A DNA stretch of 64,000 bases from Nocardioides oleivorans (GTDB lineage: Bacteria > Actinomycetota > Actinomycetes > Propionibacteriales > Nocardioidaceae). Location: contig NZ_SDWT01000001.1 in the NCBI RefSeq assembly GCF_004137255.1, forward strand, positions 2,294,001 through 2,358,000. Direction: 5' to 3'. The notes beneath the pieces are model-generated. The model was not told where the DNA came from. It did not search any database and saw only the letters and a list, made by a program, of their open reading frames with translations. The position numbers and the translations under genes were made by a program. Within the stretch, counting starts at the first letter, position 1, and every line of letters begins with the position of its first letter. Below are positions 7,473 to 16,079 of the stretch, piece after piece.

Positions 7473-7536
7473 AGACGGGCCCTTTCGCTGGGCCCACCCG
7501 CAGGGGTCAGCGCGACGGCCTGTCCGACTCAGAGCC

Positions 7537-7542
7537 TAGGGT
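7537..7542 (+). promoter_or_regulatory. -10 element for gntP
   Basis: TAGGGT lies 28 nt before the GTG start. Transcription would begin near 7549, giving a short leader that contains the GGAGG ribosome site at 7559-7563. Confidence 0.5.
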
Positions 7543-7570
7543 GTGGGCACCCCATCACGGAGGTTCTCCT

Positions 7571-8947
7571 GTGGACACCATGACCCCGGTCTACGGCTCG
7601 AGCACCCTGCTGCTCATCGCCGCCGCGGCCGTCGCCCTGCTGCTCGTCCTGATCATCGTCCTGCGGATGCACGCGTTCGTCGCGCTCGTGCTGGTGAGCC
7701 TCGGCACGGCCGTCGCCGCCGGTGTGCCGGTGGCCGACGTGCCGACCATCGCCATCGCCGCGTTCGGCAGCACGCTCGGACAAGTGGCGCTGCTCGTCGG
7801 CCTCGGCGTGATGATCGGTCGGCTGCTGGAGGTGACCGGCGGCGCCCAGGTGCTCGCCGACACGCTCGTCAGCAGGTTCGGCGAGAAGCGCGCACCCCTG
7901 GCGCTCGGCGTCGCGGCCCTGCTCTTCGGCCTGCCGATCTTCTTCGACGCCGGGCTCGTGGTCTTCCTGCCGATCATCTTCTCGGTGGCCAGGCGCTTCG
8001 GCGGCTCCGTGCTGATGTACGCCCTGCCCGCGGCCGGTGCGTTCGCGGCGATGCACGCGATCGTGCCGCCGCACCCCGGTCCGGTCACCGCCGCGACCGA
8101 GCTGGGCGCCAGCATCGGCCTCACGCTCCTCGTCGGCGTGGTGATCGCCGTGGTCGCGTGGATCGTCGGCGTCTACGTCGTCACCACCGCGTGGCTCGGC
8201 AAGGTGCACGTCCCGATCGACGACTCCGTGCTCACCGGCGGCCGCGACTCCGACACCGAGCACCCGCCGGCGTTCGCCCACGTGCTGGGGATCCTGCTGC
8301 TCCCGCTCGTGCTCATCGGCCTCAACACCGTGTTCACGACCCTGCGCACCAACGGCTCGATCAGCGAGGAGGGCGGGTTCGTCGACGCGCTGGTCTTCCT
8401 CGGGCAGACCCCGGTCGCCCTGCTGATCGCCCTGCTCGTCGCGACGTACACCCTCGCCATCCGGCGGCACTCGCGCGAGGAGGTGGAGACCCTGCTCAAC
8501 GACGCGCTCGGCCCGATCTGCGCGATCATCCTCATCACCGGTGCCGGCGGCATGTTCGGCGGGGTGCTGCGCTACAGCGGCATCGGTGCCGCGCTGTCCG
8601 ACTCGCTCGCCGACCTGGGCCTCCCGCTCATCGTCTCGGCCTTCGTGATCGCGACCATCCTGCGCGTGGCGCAGGGGTCGGCGACCGTGGCGCTCACGAC
8701 GACGGCCGGCCTGATCTCGGCCGGTGTCGCCGACGCCGACCCGTCCTCGCTCCAGCTCGTCGCGCTGGTGCTCGCGATCGCGGCCGGGGCCACCGTGCTG
8801 TCGCACGTCAACGACTCGGGCTTCTGGCTGGTGAGCCGCTTCTTCGGCATGGACGTGAAGACCACGCTGCGCACGTGGACCGTGCTGGAGACCACGCTCG
8901 GCCTGTCGATCTTCGTGCTCGCGCTCGGGGTCTGGGCCGTCGGATGA
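7571..8947 (+). CDS. gntP: Gluconate permease, GntP family
   Basis: The 458-aa membrane protein has about 12-14 hydrophobic segments and the GntP signature region around LFGLPIFFDAGLVVFLPI and MHAIVPPHPGPVTAA. It would import gluconate or a related sugar acid by proton symport. GTG 7571 is chosen over ATG 7580 because GGAGG is 7 nt upstream. Its stop overlaps the ATG of gluconokinase (ATGA), so uptake and phosphorylation are coupled. No regulator is adjacent; the divergent neighbour is the toxin locus. Confidence 0.92.
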   Translation: MDTMTPVYGSSTLLLIAAAAVALLLVLIIVLRMHAFVALVLVSLGTAVAAGVPVADVPTIAIAAFGSTLGQVALLVGLGVMIGRLLEVTGGAQVLADTLVSRFGEKRAPLALGVAALLFGLPIFFDAGLVVFLPIIFSVARRFGGSVLMYALPAAGAFAAMHAIVPPHPGPVTAATELGASIGLTLLVGVVIAVVAWIVGVYVVTTAWLGKVHVPIDDSVLTGGRDSDTEHPPAFAHVLGILLLPLVLIGLNTVFTTLRTNGSISEEGGFVDALVFLGQTPVALLIALLVATYTLAIRRHSREEVETLLNDALGPICAIILITGAGGMFGGVLRYSGIGAALSDSLADLGLPLIVSAFVIATILRVAQGSATVALTTTAGLISAGVADADPSSLQLVALVLAIAAGATVLSHVNDSGFWLVSRFFGMDVKTTLRTWTVLETTLGLSIFVLALGVWAVG

Positions 8948-9456
8948 CGGGGGAGGGCCCGCTCCACCTCGTCTTCATGGGCGTCTCCGGTTCGGGGAAG
9001 TCCACCGTCGCCCTGGCCGTGCGCGACCGACTCGGCTGGGAGATGGCCGAGGGCGACGACTTCCACCCGCCCGCCAACGTCGAGAAGATGCGCCAGGGCA
9101 TCGCGCTCACCGACGACGACCGCTGGGGCTGGCTCGGATCTCTGGCGGACTGGACCGCCGAGCGCGACCAGCAGGGTGATCCGACGATCATCACCTGCAG
9201 CGCCCTGCGCCGCTCCTACCGCGACGTGCTGCGCCGGGGCGGCGAAGGCACCTTCTTCGTGCACTGCACCGGCGACAAGGGGCTGCTCCTGCAGAGGATG
9301 GAGGCGCGCCAGCACTTCATGCCGCCGAGCCTGCTGGAGTCGCAGCTCGACACCCTCGAGCCGCTCCAGGCGGACGAGGAGGGGATGGACGTCGACCCGG
9401 CGCTGCCCGTCGACCGGATCGCCGCAATGGTGCTGGGCCGGCTCGGCCTCAGTTGA
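8944..9456 (+). CDS. gntK: Gluconokinase (thermoresistant type)
   Basis: The 170-aa enzyme phosphorylates D-gluconate to 6-phosphogluconate with ATP, feeding the pentose phosphate pathway. The P-loop MGVSGSGKST is near the N terminus, followed by the family's EGDDFHPPANVEKM and ITCSALRRSYRD motifs. Length is normal. The ATG overlaps the stop of gntP by 4 nt. The 3' end overlaps the convergent tspO gene by 8 nt. Confidence 0.95.
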   Translation: MTGEGPLHLVFMGVSGSGKSTVALAVRDRLGWEMAEGDDFHPPANVEKMRQGIALTDDDRWGWLGSLADWTAERDQQGDPTIITCSALRRSYRDVLRRGGEGTFFVHCTGDKGLLLQRMEARQHFMPPSLLESQLDTLEPLQADEEGMDVDPALPVDRIAAMVLGRLGLS

Positions 9457-9934
9457 GGACGACGATGCCGATGTTCAGCGCCGTCGCGAACAGCACCCAC
9501 GCGAGGTAGGGCACCAGCAGCCACGCCGCGACCCGTGACGTCCGCCGGGCGAGCACCACGAGGGCGGCCACCGCGAGGTCGAGCGCCACGATGTCGACGA
9601 GGGCGAGCACGTAGCGGTCCGCGGAGAAGAAGAGCGGCGTCCACGCGAGGTTGAGCACCAGCTGCCCGACCCACAGCCAGAGCACGCCGTCCCACCCACG
9701 GGATCGCCACAGCAGCCACCCGGCGACGCCGATGAAGAGGTAGAGCACCGACCACACCGGCCCGAACAGCCACCCGGGCGGCGCGAACGGAGGCAGCTCC
9801 AGAGCGTCGTACGTCGACCGCGCGGACGCCGCGGCGAGACCGCCGATGCCGGCGACCGCGATGACCGCGACGAGGAACGGGGCGAGCGTCCACCACTGGC
9901 GGACGGGCGGGACGGCGGACGCGTGCGTGCTCAC
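9449..9934 (-). CDS. tspO: TspO/MBR-family membrane protein
   Basis: The 161-aa protein has five hydrophobic segments and the TspO motifs PPFAPPGWLFGPVWSVLY and LNLAWTPLFF. TspO proteins bind porphyrins and other tetrapyrroles and are linked to oxidative or light stress. The GTG at 9934 gives the normal family length; a CAGGAT hexamer 6 nt upstream is a near match to the leaderless promoter pattern. It lies 34 nt after the reductase/methyltransferase fusion gene on the same strand, so read-through from that gene is likely. Confidence 0.9.
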   Translation of the reverse strand: MSTHASAVPPVRQWWTLAPFLVAVIAVAGIGGLAAASARSTYDALELPPFAPPGWLFGPVWSVLYLFIGVAGWLLWRSRGWDGVLWLWVGQLVLNLAWTPLFFSADRYVLALVDIVALDLAVAALVVLARRTSRVAAWLLVPYLAWVLFATALNIGIVVLN

Positions 9935-9968
9935 GTCACCATCCTGCCCACCCGCTGGTGACGACGGT

Positions 9969-11537
9969 TCACCCCTGGCGGCGGACTCGGAGGGTCGCGT
10001 CGGCGATCTCGATGTCCTCGCCGGTCTCCGGGTGCTTCTGCGTGCGGGGGCGGGACTCGCACACCTCGACGACGAAGTCCTCGGGGACCGCCGGCAGCAG
10101 CTGGTCGGCGGTGTGCATGAACGAGTGGTGCCCACGCCGGAGGCCGGTGTGGACGTCGTCGGGCGCGTGCCCGACCACGAGCAGCGTGCCACCCGGTGCG
10201 ACCGCGGAGGCGAGTCGTCGTACGACGTCCACCATGCCGCCGTCGGGCAGGTGCACGAAGTGGGCGGTGACCAGGTCCCAGGTCTCGCCGGCGGGATCGA
10301 AGGTGCGTACGTCGACCAGGCGGGTCTCGACGCGGTCGCCGAGCCCGGCCTCCGCGGCGTGCTCGCCGACGCGGGCGAGGGCCGCCTCGGCGAAGTCGGA
10401 CGCGGTGACCTCCCAGCCCCGCTCGGCCAGCCACAGGACGTCGCCGCCCTCGCCGCACCCGACGTCGAGCGCGCGGCCCGGGGCCAGGTCGGCCGCCTCG
10501 GCGGCGAGCTGGGCGTTCACCTTGCCGCTCCAGACCTTGTCGCCGCTGTAGCGCTCCTCCCACGCGGGTCGCTCGAAGAAGTCGTCGCGCTTCCGGGCGA
10601 CCGCAGCAGCCGCCTCCTCGCCGGCGAGCTCGGCGTTGATCCAGGCGCCGACGCGGGTGCCGTGCGCGGCCGAGGCGACCAGGATCATGGACACGTCGGT
10701 GATGTTGCCGGCGGCGAAGATGCCGGGGACGGAGGTGGCGCCGGTCGGCTCGACCGGGACGACCGTGCCGAACGGGATGCCGTTCATCTCGAAGGGCGCC
10801 GTCTCGACGCCGATCGGCGCGAGGAAGTCGGCCTTCGCGTGCACCTTCGACGCCACGACGATCGCGTCGCGCTCGAGCACCGAGCCGTCGGCCAGCCGCA
10901 GGCCGACCAGGGAGTCGCCGTCGGTGACGACCTCCTGCGGTGTGCCGTGCACGATCGTCACACCGATGGCACCCATCTTCTCGAGCTCCTCGTCGGGCAG
11001 CTCGACGCCGTCGAAGACGACCAGGGTCACGTCGTCGGACAGCTGGCGGAAGAGCAGGCCCTGGTGGCCGGCCATCGGCGAGGTGCCGAGGACGACGAGC
11101 CGCTGGTCGCGCACCTCCCAGCCGTGGCAGTAGGGGCAGTGCAGGACGTCGACACCCCAGCGCTCGGCGAGGCCCGGCACGTCGGGCAGCTCGTCGGTGA
11201 CGCCACCGGCGACGAGGATGCGGCGTGCGGTCACCCGGCGGCCGCCCTCGGTGGTGACGAGGAAGGCGCCGGCCTCGCCGGACAGGCCGACGACCCGGTC
11301 CGCGAGCACCTCGACGCCGTACTGCGCCACCTCGGTGCGGCCGATCTCGAGGAGCTCGAGCGGGTTGACGCCTTCGCGGCCGAGGTAGTTGTGGGCGTGG
11401 CCGGCGGGCGCGTTGCGGGGCTCGCCGGCGTCGATCACCAGCACCGATCGCCTCGATCGGCCCAGGGCCATCGCACCGCTCAGGCCGGCTGCGCCGCCGC
11501 CGACCACCACCACGTCGAAAGTCATGTCGTCACTCAT
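9969..11537 (-). CDS. Bifunctional thioredoxin reductase-like oxidoreductase / SAM methyltransferase fusion
   Basis: This 522-aa protein joins two domains. Residues 1 to about 310 form a thioredoxin reductase-like flavoprotein: VVVVGGGAAGLSGAMALGRS (FAD site), the redox pair CPYC, VVLGTSPMAG (NADPH site) and GIFAAGNITDVS. Residues of about 330-522 form a class I methyltransferase with LDVGCGEGGDVLWLAERGW (SAM motif I). Such fusions are known in actinobacteria; the methyl acceptor is not known. ATG 11537 is used, and ATG 11525 is an alternative. It is divergent from an XRE-cupin regulator that probably controls it, and tspO lies downstream. A role in thiol or electrophile detoxification is inference. 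Confidence 0.88.
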   Translation of the reverse strand: MSDDMTFDVVVVGGGAAGLSGAMALGRSRRSVLVIDAGEPRNAPAGHAHNYLGREGVNPLELLEIGRTEVAQYGVEVLADRVVGLSGEAGAFLVTTEGGRRVTARRILVAGGVTDELPDVPGLAERWGVDVLHCPYCHGWEVRDQRLVVLGTSPMAGHQGLLFRQLSDDVTLVVFDGVELPDEELEKMGAIGVTIVHGTPQEVVTDGDSLVGLRLADGSVLERDAIVVASKVHAKADFLAPIGVETAPFEMNGIPFGTVVPVEPTGATSVPGIFAAGNITDVSMILVASAAHGTRVGAWINAELAGEEAAAAVARKRDDFFERPAWEERYSGDKVWSGKVNAQLAAEAADLAPGRALDVGCGEGGDVLWLAERGWEVTASDFAEAALARVGEHAAEAGLGDRVETRLVDVRTFDPAGETWDLVTAHFVHLPDGGMVDVVRRLASAVAPGGTLLVVGHAPDDVHTGLRRGHHSFMHTADQLLPAVPEDFVVEVCESRPRTQKHPETGEDIEIADATLRVRRQG

Positions 11538-11580
11538 GCTGACGATGATGCACACCGCTTCGCGATATTGACAAACATTC

Positions 11581-11595
11581 TTGCTGTAATGGCAA
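11581..11595. promoter_or_regulatory. Operator-like inverted repeat between the fusion gene and the XRE-cupin gene
   Basis: TTGC-N7-GCAA lies in the AT-rich divergent intergenic region, 10 nt before the regulator ATG. On the minus strand TTGCCA here could also act as a -35 box for the fusion gene. It is the best candidate site for the XRE-cupin protein. Confidence 0.45.
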
Positions 11596-11605
11596 ACTGC
11601 TCGGC

Positions 11606-12166
11606 ATGGACGACGACGACGTGCTCCGCGGGGTCGGCCCGCGGCTGCGCCAGCTGCGGCTCGAGCGCGAGGCCACCCTCGGCGACCTGGCCGAGGAGAC
11701 CGGCATCTCCGTGAGCACCCTGTCGCGGCTCGAGGCCGGGCAGCGCAAGCCGACCCTCGAGCTGCTCCTGCCCCTGGCGCGCGCCCACCGCGTCGCCCTC
11801 GACGAGCTCGTCGACGCACCGGAGACGGGCGATCCGCGGATCCGCTCGAAGCCGGTGGTGCGCCACGGGCGCACCTTCATCTCGCTCACCCGGCGTCCGG
11901 GAGGCCTGCAGTCCTACAAGATCCTGATGCCGGTCGAGGACGAGCCCTCTCCGGCCCTGCGGACCCACGAGGGCTACGAGTGGCTCTACGTCCTGAGCGG
12001 CCGGGTGCGCCTGCTCCTCGGCACCCGCGACATGACGCTGGGACCGGGCGAGGTCGTGGAGTTCGACACCCGCACACCGCACTGGCTCGGCAACCCCGGG
12101 CCGACCGTCACCGAGGTGCTGGCGATCTTCGGCCCACAAGGTGAGCGGATGCACGTGCGCTCCTAG
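11606..12166 (+). CDS. XRE-family regulator with C-terminal cupin domain
   Basis: The 186-aa protein has an N-terminal helix-turn-helix (LRQLRLEREATLGDLAEETG, ISVSTLSRLEAGQRKPTLEL). Its C-terminal half is a cupin with HEGYEWLYVLSGRVRLLLG and LGPGEVVEFDTRTPHWLGN. This architecture is typical of regulators that sense a small ligand in the cupin and control a neighbouring gene. It is divergent from the reductase/methyltransferase fusion, with a short AT-rich shared promoter region, and probably autoregulates as well. Confidence 0.9.
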   Translation: MDDDDVLRGVGPRLRQLRLEREATLGDLAEETGISVSTLSRLEAGQRKPTLELLLPLARAHRVALDELVDAPETGDPRIRSKPVVRHGRTFISLTRRPGGLQSYKILMPVEDEPSPALRTHEGYEWLYVLSGRVRLLLGTRDMTLGPGEVVEFDTRTPHWLGNPGPTVTEVLAIFGPQGERMHVRS

Positions 12167-12207
12167 GGGTGGCGCGTCGCCGCGACGGTCGTGGCACGGT
12201 GGGTCGC

Positions 12208-12420
12208 ATGGCGATCCGGACCGGCACCACGGTGAAGTGGAAGTGGGGCTCCTCGTGGGCCGAGGGCACGGTCGCGGAGGTGCACCACGGCGACGTCTCC
12301 CGCACGACCAAGGGCGAGAAGGTCACCCGGCACGGCAGCGACGACGACCCGGCCTACGTCATCGAGCAGGACGACGGCACGACCGTGCTCAAGCTCCAGA
12401 GCGAGGTCGAGCGGGCCTAG
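12208..12420 (+). CDS. DUF2945 / HVA1-type Tudor-like small protein
   Basis: The 70-aa protein has the pattern of the DUF2945 (hypervirulence-associated, Tudor-like) family: GTTVKWKWGSSWAEGTVAEV, then ATG-like beta strands and DPAYVIEQDDGTTVLKL. The biochemical role is unknown. Its TAG stop is the first half of the TAGGGT -10 hexamer of the photolyase gene downstream. Confidence 0.8.
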   Translation: MAIRTGTTVKWKWGSSWAEGTVAEVHHGDVSRTTKGEKVTRHGSDDDPAYVIEQDDGTTVLKLQSEVERA

Positions 12421-12423
12421 GGT
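12418..12423 (+). promoter_or_regulatory. -10 element of the photolyase gene, overlapping the upstream stop codon
   Basis: TAGGGT stands 7 nt before ATG 12431; its first three bases are the stop of the DUF2945 gene. A leaderless photolyase mRNA is predicted. Confidence 0.6.
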
Positions 12424-12430
12424 CACCCGC

Positions 12431-13903
12431 ATGACCACGCGCTGGCTCTTCGGCGACCAGCTCGGACCGCACTTCACCGACGACCACCGCGGGCCGCTGC
12501 TGATGGTCGAGTCGCTGGCGGTGCTGAGGCGGCGCCGCTTCCACCGGGCCAAGGCGCACCTCGTGCTCAGCGCGATGCGCCACCGCGCCGCCGACTTCGG
12601 CAACCGGATGACCTACGTGCAGTCGGAGACGTACGCCGAGGTGGTGGGCGAGCTCGACGACGTCGAGGTCGTGCACCCGACGTCCTACGCCGCCCTCGGA
12701 CTGGTCGAGCGGCTCGACGTGACCGTCCTGCCGCCCCGCGGCTTCGCGACCGCGCGCGAGGACTTCGAGCGCTGGGCCGGTGCGCGGGGGAGCAGGCGGC
12801 TGCTGATGGAGGACTTCTACCGGCGTGCCCGTCTCGCGCACGGCGTGCTGGTCGATGGAGGCGAGCCGGCCGGCGGTCGGTGGAACTTCGACCACGACAA
12901 CCGCGAGCCGCCGCCCCGCGGGGCCACGACCCTCGGTGTGACCGAGCCGTGGTGGCCGACCGAGGACGACATCGACGGCGAGGTGCGCGACGACCTCGAC
13001 CGGTGGGAGCGCGACGGCCAGGTCGCCTTCCTGGGGCGGGACGGCGACCGCCTCTTCCCCGCCACCCGGCGCGAGGCGCTGGCCGCCCTCGACCACTTCG
13101 TCGAGCACCGGTTGCCCGAGTTCGGCGCCCACGAGGACGCGATCCTCGAGGGCGACCCGTGGATGGCCCACAGCCTGGTCAGCGCGCCGATGAACCTCGG
13201 CCTGCTCGACCCGCTCGAGGTCGTCGAGCGCGCCGAGACGGCGTACCGCTCCGGGAGCGCGCCGATCGCCAGCGTCGAGGGCTTCGTCCGGCAGGTCCTC
13301 GGGTGGCGCGACTACGTCTGGCACACCTACTGGCACCAGGGCGACGCCTACCGCGGCGAGAACCAGCTGCGCGCGACCGAACGGCTGCCGCAGTGGTTCG
13401 CCGAGCTCGACGCCGCCGCGACCGACGCCCACTGCCTCTCGCACACCCTCGACCAGGTCGCCGAGCACGGCTGGGTGCACCACATCCCGCGGCTGATGGT
13501 GCTGGGGTCCTACGCCCTCCAGCGCGGCTGGTCGCCGCGGCAGGTCACCGACTGGTTCCACCGCGCCTTCGTCGACGGCTACGACTGGGTGATGGTGCCG
13601 AACGTCGTCGGCATGTCCCAGCACGCCGACGGCGGCACGATGATGACCAAGCCCTACACCTCGGGCGGCGCCTACATCAACAAGATGTCGGACCACTGCG
13701 GCTCGTGCCGCTTCGACCCCAAGGTGCGGGTGGGGGAGGACGCGTGCCCGTTCACCGCGGGCTACTGGTGGTTCCTCGACCGGCACCGCGAGACGTTCGC
13801 CGGCAACCACCGGATGTCGCGTGCGGTGAACGGTCTCGACCGGCTCAAGGACCTCGACGGGCTCGTCGAGCAGGAGGAGCGGCGGGGCAACCGCGCGCCC
13901 TGA
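12431..13903 (+). CDS. FeS-containing (6-4) photolyase / cryptochrome (FeS-BCP group)
   Basis: The 490-aa protein starts with the photolyase-related domain (TTRWLFGDQLGPHF) and carries the FAD-binding core (LGWRDYVWHTYW, ALQRGWSPRQVTDWFH, MVPNVVGMSQHADGG). Four cysteines at 335, 423, 426 and 439 have spacings 88, 3 and 13, the same as the four [4Fe-4S] ligands recalled for PhrB of Agrobacterium (350, 438, 441, 454). It should repair (6-4) photoproducts or act as a related light sensor. Length is normal. Its leaderless promoter overlaps the stop codon upstream. Confidence 0.93.
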   Translation: MTTRWLFGDQLGPHFTDDHRGPLLMVESLAVLRRRRFHRAKAHLVLSAMRHRAADFGNRMTYVQSETYAEVVGELDDVEVVHPTSYAALGLVERLDVTVLPPRGFATAREDFERWAGARGSRRLLMEDFYRRARLAHGVLVDGGEPAGGRWNFDHDNREPPPRGATTLGVTEPWWPTEDDIDGEVRDDLDRWERDGQVAFLGRDGDRLFPATRREALAALDHFVEHRLPEFGAHEDAILEGDPWMAHSLVSAPMNLGLLDPLEVVERAETAYRSGSAPIASVEGFVRQVLGWRDYVWHTYWHQGDAYRGENQLRATERLPQWFAELDAAATDAHCLSHTLDQVAEHGWVHHIPRLMVLGSYALQRGWSPRQVTDWFHRAFVDGYDWVMVPNVVGMSQHADGGTMMTKPYTSGGAYINKMSDHCGSCRFDPKVRVGEDACPFTAGYWWFLDRHRETFAGNHRMSRAVNGLDRLKDLDGLVEQEERRGNRAP

Positions 13904-13938
13904 GGTTTGGGGCGCCCGGATCTGGTGAGGATGCTGTC

Positions 13939-14610
13939 ATGCGCAGCGAGCTCTTCGACCAGGCCAACCAGGAGAACACGACCACCGAGAGGTGGAGCCT
14001 GCACCACCGCAAGACGTTGCGGACGGTGCTCGGCGAGCCGGTGCTCGCGGCGAAGGGCTCGATGGTCGCCTTCCAGGGCCAGGTCAGCTTCGAGCACAAG
14101 TCGGCCGGCTCGGTCGGCAAGATGATGCGTCGTCTCGTGACGTCGGAGGACACGCCGCTGATGACGGTGTCTGGCCAGGGCGAGGTCTTCTTCGCCGACA
14201 CCGCCAAGGACATCTTCCTGGTCGGCCTCGAGGGCGACGGGCTGTCGGTCAACGGGACGTCCCTGCTCGCGATGGACGCGACGCTCGACTACGACGTCCA
14301 CCGGGTCAAGGGCGCCGGGATGATGACCGGCGGGATGTTCAACACCCTCATCCAGGGCCACGGCACCGTCGCGCTGACCAGCGACGGCCAGCCCCTGATC
14401 CTCGACTGCTCCGGCCCGCCGACCTACGTCGACATGAACGCCGCCGTGTGCTGGTCGGCCAACCTGGTGCCCCAGGTGGTCAGCTCGATGAACATGCGCT
14501 CGATGCTGCGTGGCGGCACGGGCGAGGCGTTCCAGTACGCCTTCCAGGGGCCGGGCTTCGTCGTCGTCCAGCCGTCCGAGGGCCCCGTCCTCCCGCCGCA
14601 CAGCCACTGA
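13939..14610 (+). CDS. AIM24-family protein
   Basis: This 223-aa protein belongs to the AIM24 (TspB-like) beta-sandwich family. Typical segments are AKKG-like AAKGSMVAFQGQVSF, GEVFFADTAKDIFLVGLEG, LDYDVHRVKGAGMMTGGMFN and LDCSGPPTYVDMNAAVCW. The bacterial function is unknown. The ATG at 13939 follows the photolyase stop by 35 nt, so they may be co-transcribed. Confidence 0.85.
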   Translation: MRSELFDQANQENTTTERWSLHHRKTLRTVLGEPVLAAKGSMVAFQGQVSFEHKSAGSVGKMMRRLVTSEDTPLMTVSGQGEVFFADTAKDIFLVGLEGDGLSVNGTSLLAMDATLDYDVHRVKGAGMMTGGMFNTLIQGHGTVALTSDGQPLILDCSGPPTYVDMNAAVCWSANLVPQVVSSMNMRSMLRGGTGEAFQYAFQGPGFVVVQPSEGPVLPPHSH

Positions 14611-14625
14611 CCCGGTCGAGCGGTC

Positions 14626-15015
14626 TCACTCCATCGCGCTGAGGTCGGGCGGCACGTCGACGGAGTGTGCCCGGAGCACCTCGAGCGGTACGACGTCGAG
14701 CGCGCGCTCGGAGGTCGCGGCCAGGACGACCGGGGCGGCGAGGCCGTCGGCGTACGCATCGAGCCAGCGCGTCGCGACGACGCACCAGCGGTCGCCCGGC
14801 ACCAGGCCGGGGAAGCTCCACTCCGGGCGCGGGGTCGACAGGTCGTTGCCGACCGCCTTCTGGTGGGCGAGGAACTCCTCGGTCATCACCGCGCAGATCG
14901 CATGGAGACCGACGTCGCGCGGGCCGACGGTGCACGTGCCGTCGCGGTGGTAGCCCGTCACCGGGTCGGTCCCGCACGGGTCCAGCTCGCCACCGAGGAC
15001 GTTGCGCTCGCTCAT
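14626..15015 (-). CDS. DUF2237-family protein
   Basis: The 129-aa protein starts MSERNVLGGELDPCGTDP and contains VGLHAICAVMTEEFLAHQ and PGDRWCVVATRWLDAY, the conserved regions of DUF2237, a widespread family of unknown function. It is downstream of the desaturase on the same strand with a 20-nt gap and is probably in its operon. It is convergent with the AIM24 gene. Confidence 0.85.
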   Translation of the reverse strand: MSERNVLGGELDPCGTDPVTGYHRDGTCTVGPRDVGLHAICAVMTEEFLAHQKAVGNDLSTPRPEWSFPGLVPGDRWCVVATRWLDAYADGLAAPVVLAATSERALDVVPLEVLRAHSVDVPPDLSAME

Positions 15016-15035
15016 GGGAGGAGCATGCCCGGTGG

Positions 15036-16007
15036 TCAGGACGACTGGCGCGCCGCCCGCTTCGCCTCGGCCTCCGCGCGGCGCTCCACGAAGCGGGTGG
15101 CCTCGACGTCGAGGGCCGACACCGCGGCGGCGAGCTCCTCGCGCGCCTTCTCGCCGTCCTCGTCGAGGTCCTCGAGGTCCCAGACGCCCCACTGGCGCAG
15201 CAGCGGGGTGACGATGTCGTCGTGGTGGATGCGCAGGTCGTAGATCCCGGCCTTCGCCATCTGCACGGCCTTGCGTGAGAAGCCGGGGATCACGCTGCCC
15301 GGCATCTGGAAGTCGACGACCTCCTCGGTGATCGCGCGCATCGTCTGGCTGGGCGCGAGCTGGAGGGCCGCGGCGACGAGGTTGCGGTAGAAGATCATGT
15401 GCAGGTTCTCGTCCTTGGCGACCCGGCTCAGCAGCTTCTCGGCGATGGGCTCGGCGGTGTAGCGGCCGGTGTTGCGGTGCGAGATGCGGGTGGCGAGCTC
15501 CTGGAACGAGACGTAGGCGCAGACGTTGAGCAGGGACTTGTCGAGCGCCTCGTAGCCGGACTCCATCGTCTCCATCCGGGCCCGCTCCAGCTCGACGGGG
15601 TCGACGCCGCGGGTGACCAGGAGGTAGTCGCGGATGCAGAAGGCGTGCCGGCCCTCCTCGGCGGTCCAGCGGTTCACCCACGTCCCCCAGGCGCTGTCCC
15701 GGCCGAACGCACGGTCGATCTCGCGGTGGTAGCTCGGGAGGTTGTCCTCGGTCAGCAGGTTGACCTCGAGCGCCGTGCGCGCGATCGGCGACAGCTGCGA
15801 CTGGGCGACCTCCCACGGGTCGCCGCCCAGGTCGGCGAAGTCGCGCCCGAGGCTCCACGGGACGTACTCGTGCGGCATCCACTCGTCGGCGATGCCCAGG
15901 TGACGGTTGAGGTTCTCCTCCACCACCGGCTCGAGCTCGGTCAGCAGCTGGGTGGTGTCGAGAGCGGCCACGTCGATCTCCTGGGTGGGGGAGGGTCGGG
16001 AGGACAC
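15036..16007 (-). CDS. Acyl-ACP desaturase (DesA-like, di-iron)
   Basis: The 323-aa protein is a soluble di-iron acyl-[ACP] desaturase. Iron-ligand motifs are visible as EEGRH and DENLH, preceded by the ED-containing helix TEDNLPSYHREI. It introduces a double bond into a fatty acyl chain on ACP or CoA, using reduced ferredoxin and oxygen. Related actinobacterial proteins are DesA1 and DesA2. The GTG at 16007 gives a full-length N terminus. The DUF2237 gene follows at 20 nt. Confidence 0.9.
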   Translation of the reverse strand: MSSRPSPTQEIDVAALDTTQLLTELEPVVEENLNRHLGIADEWMPHEYVPWSLGRDFADLGGDPWEVAQSQLSPIARTALEVNLLTEDNLPSYHREIDRAFGRDSAWGTWVNRWTAEEGRHAFCIRDYLLVTRGVDPVELERARMETMESGYEALDKSLLNVCAYVSFQELATRISHRNTGRYTAEPIAEKLLSRVAKDENLHMIFYRNLVAAALQLAPSQTMRAITEEVVDFQMPGSVIPGFSRKAVQMAKAGIYDLRIHHDDIVTPLLRQWGVWDLEDLDEDGEKAREELAAAVSALDVEATRFVERRAEAEAKRAARQSS

Positions 16008-16038
16008 TGCCTGGTGGCGGCCCTCCCGACCCTGCCTA

Positions 16039-16057
16039 CACCCGCACGCTCCGGGTG
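16039..16057 (-). terminator. Hairpin downstream of the endonuclease gene
   Basis: A perfect six-bp stem (CACCCG/CGGGTG) with a 7-nt loop lies 22 nt after the endonuclease stop and before the desaturase start. Confidence 0.35.
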
Positions 16058-16079
16058 ACCAGAGGTGCGGGCCGGGAGA

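Noticed and set aside
7543..8943. An open frame upstream of and continuous with gluconokinase
   Set aside because: It is out of frame with the GntP permease; the kinase start at 8944 overlaps the permease stop in the usual ATGA way.
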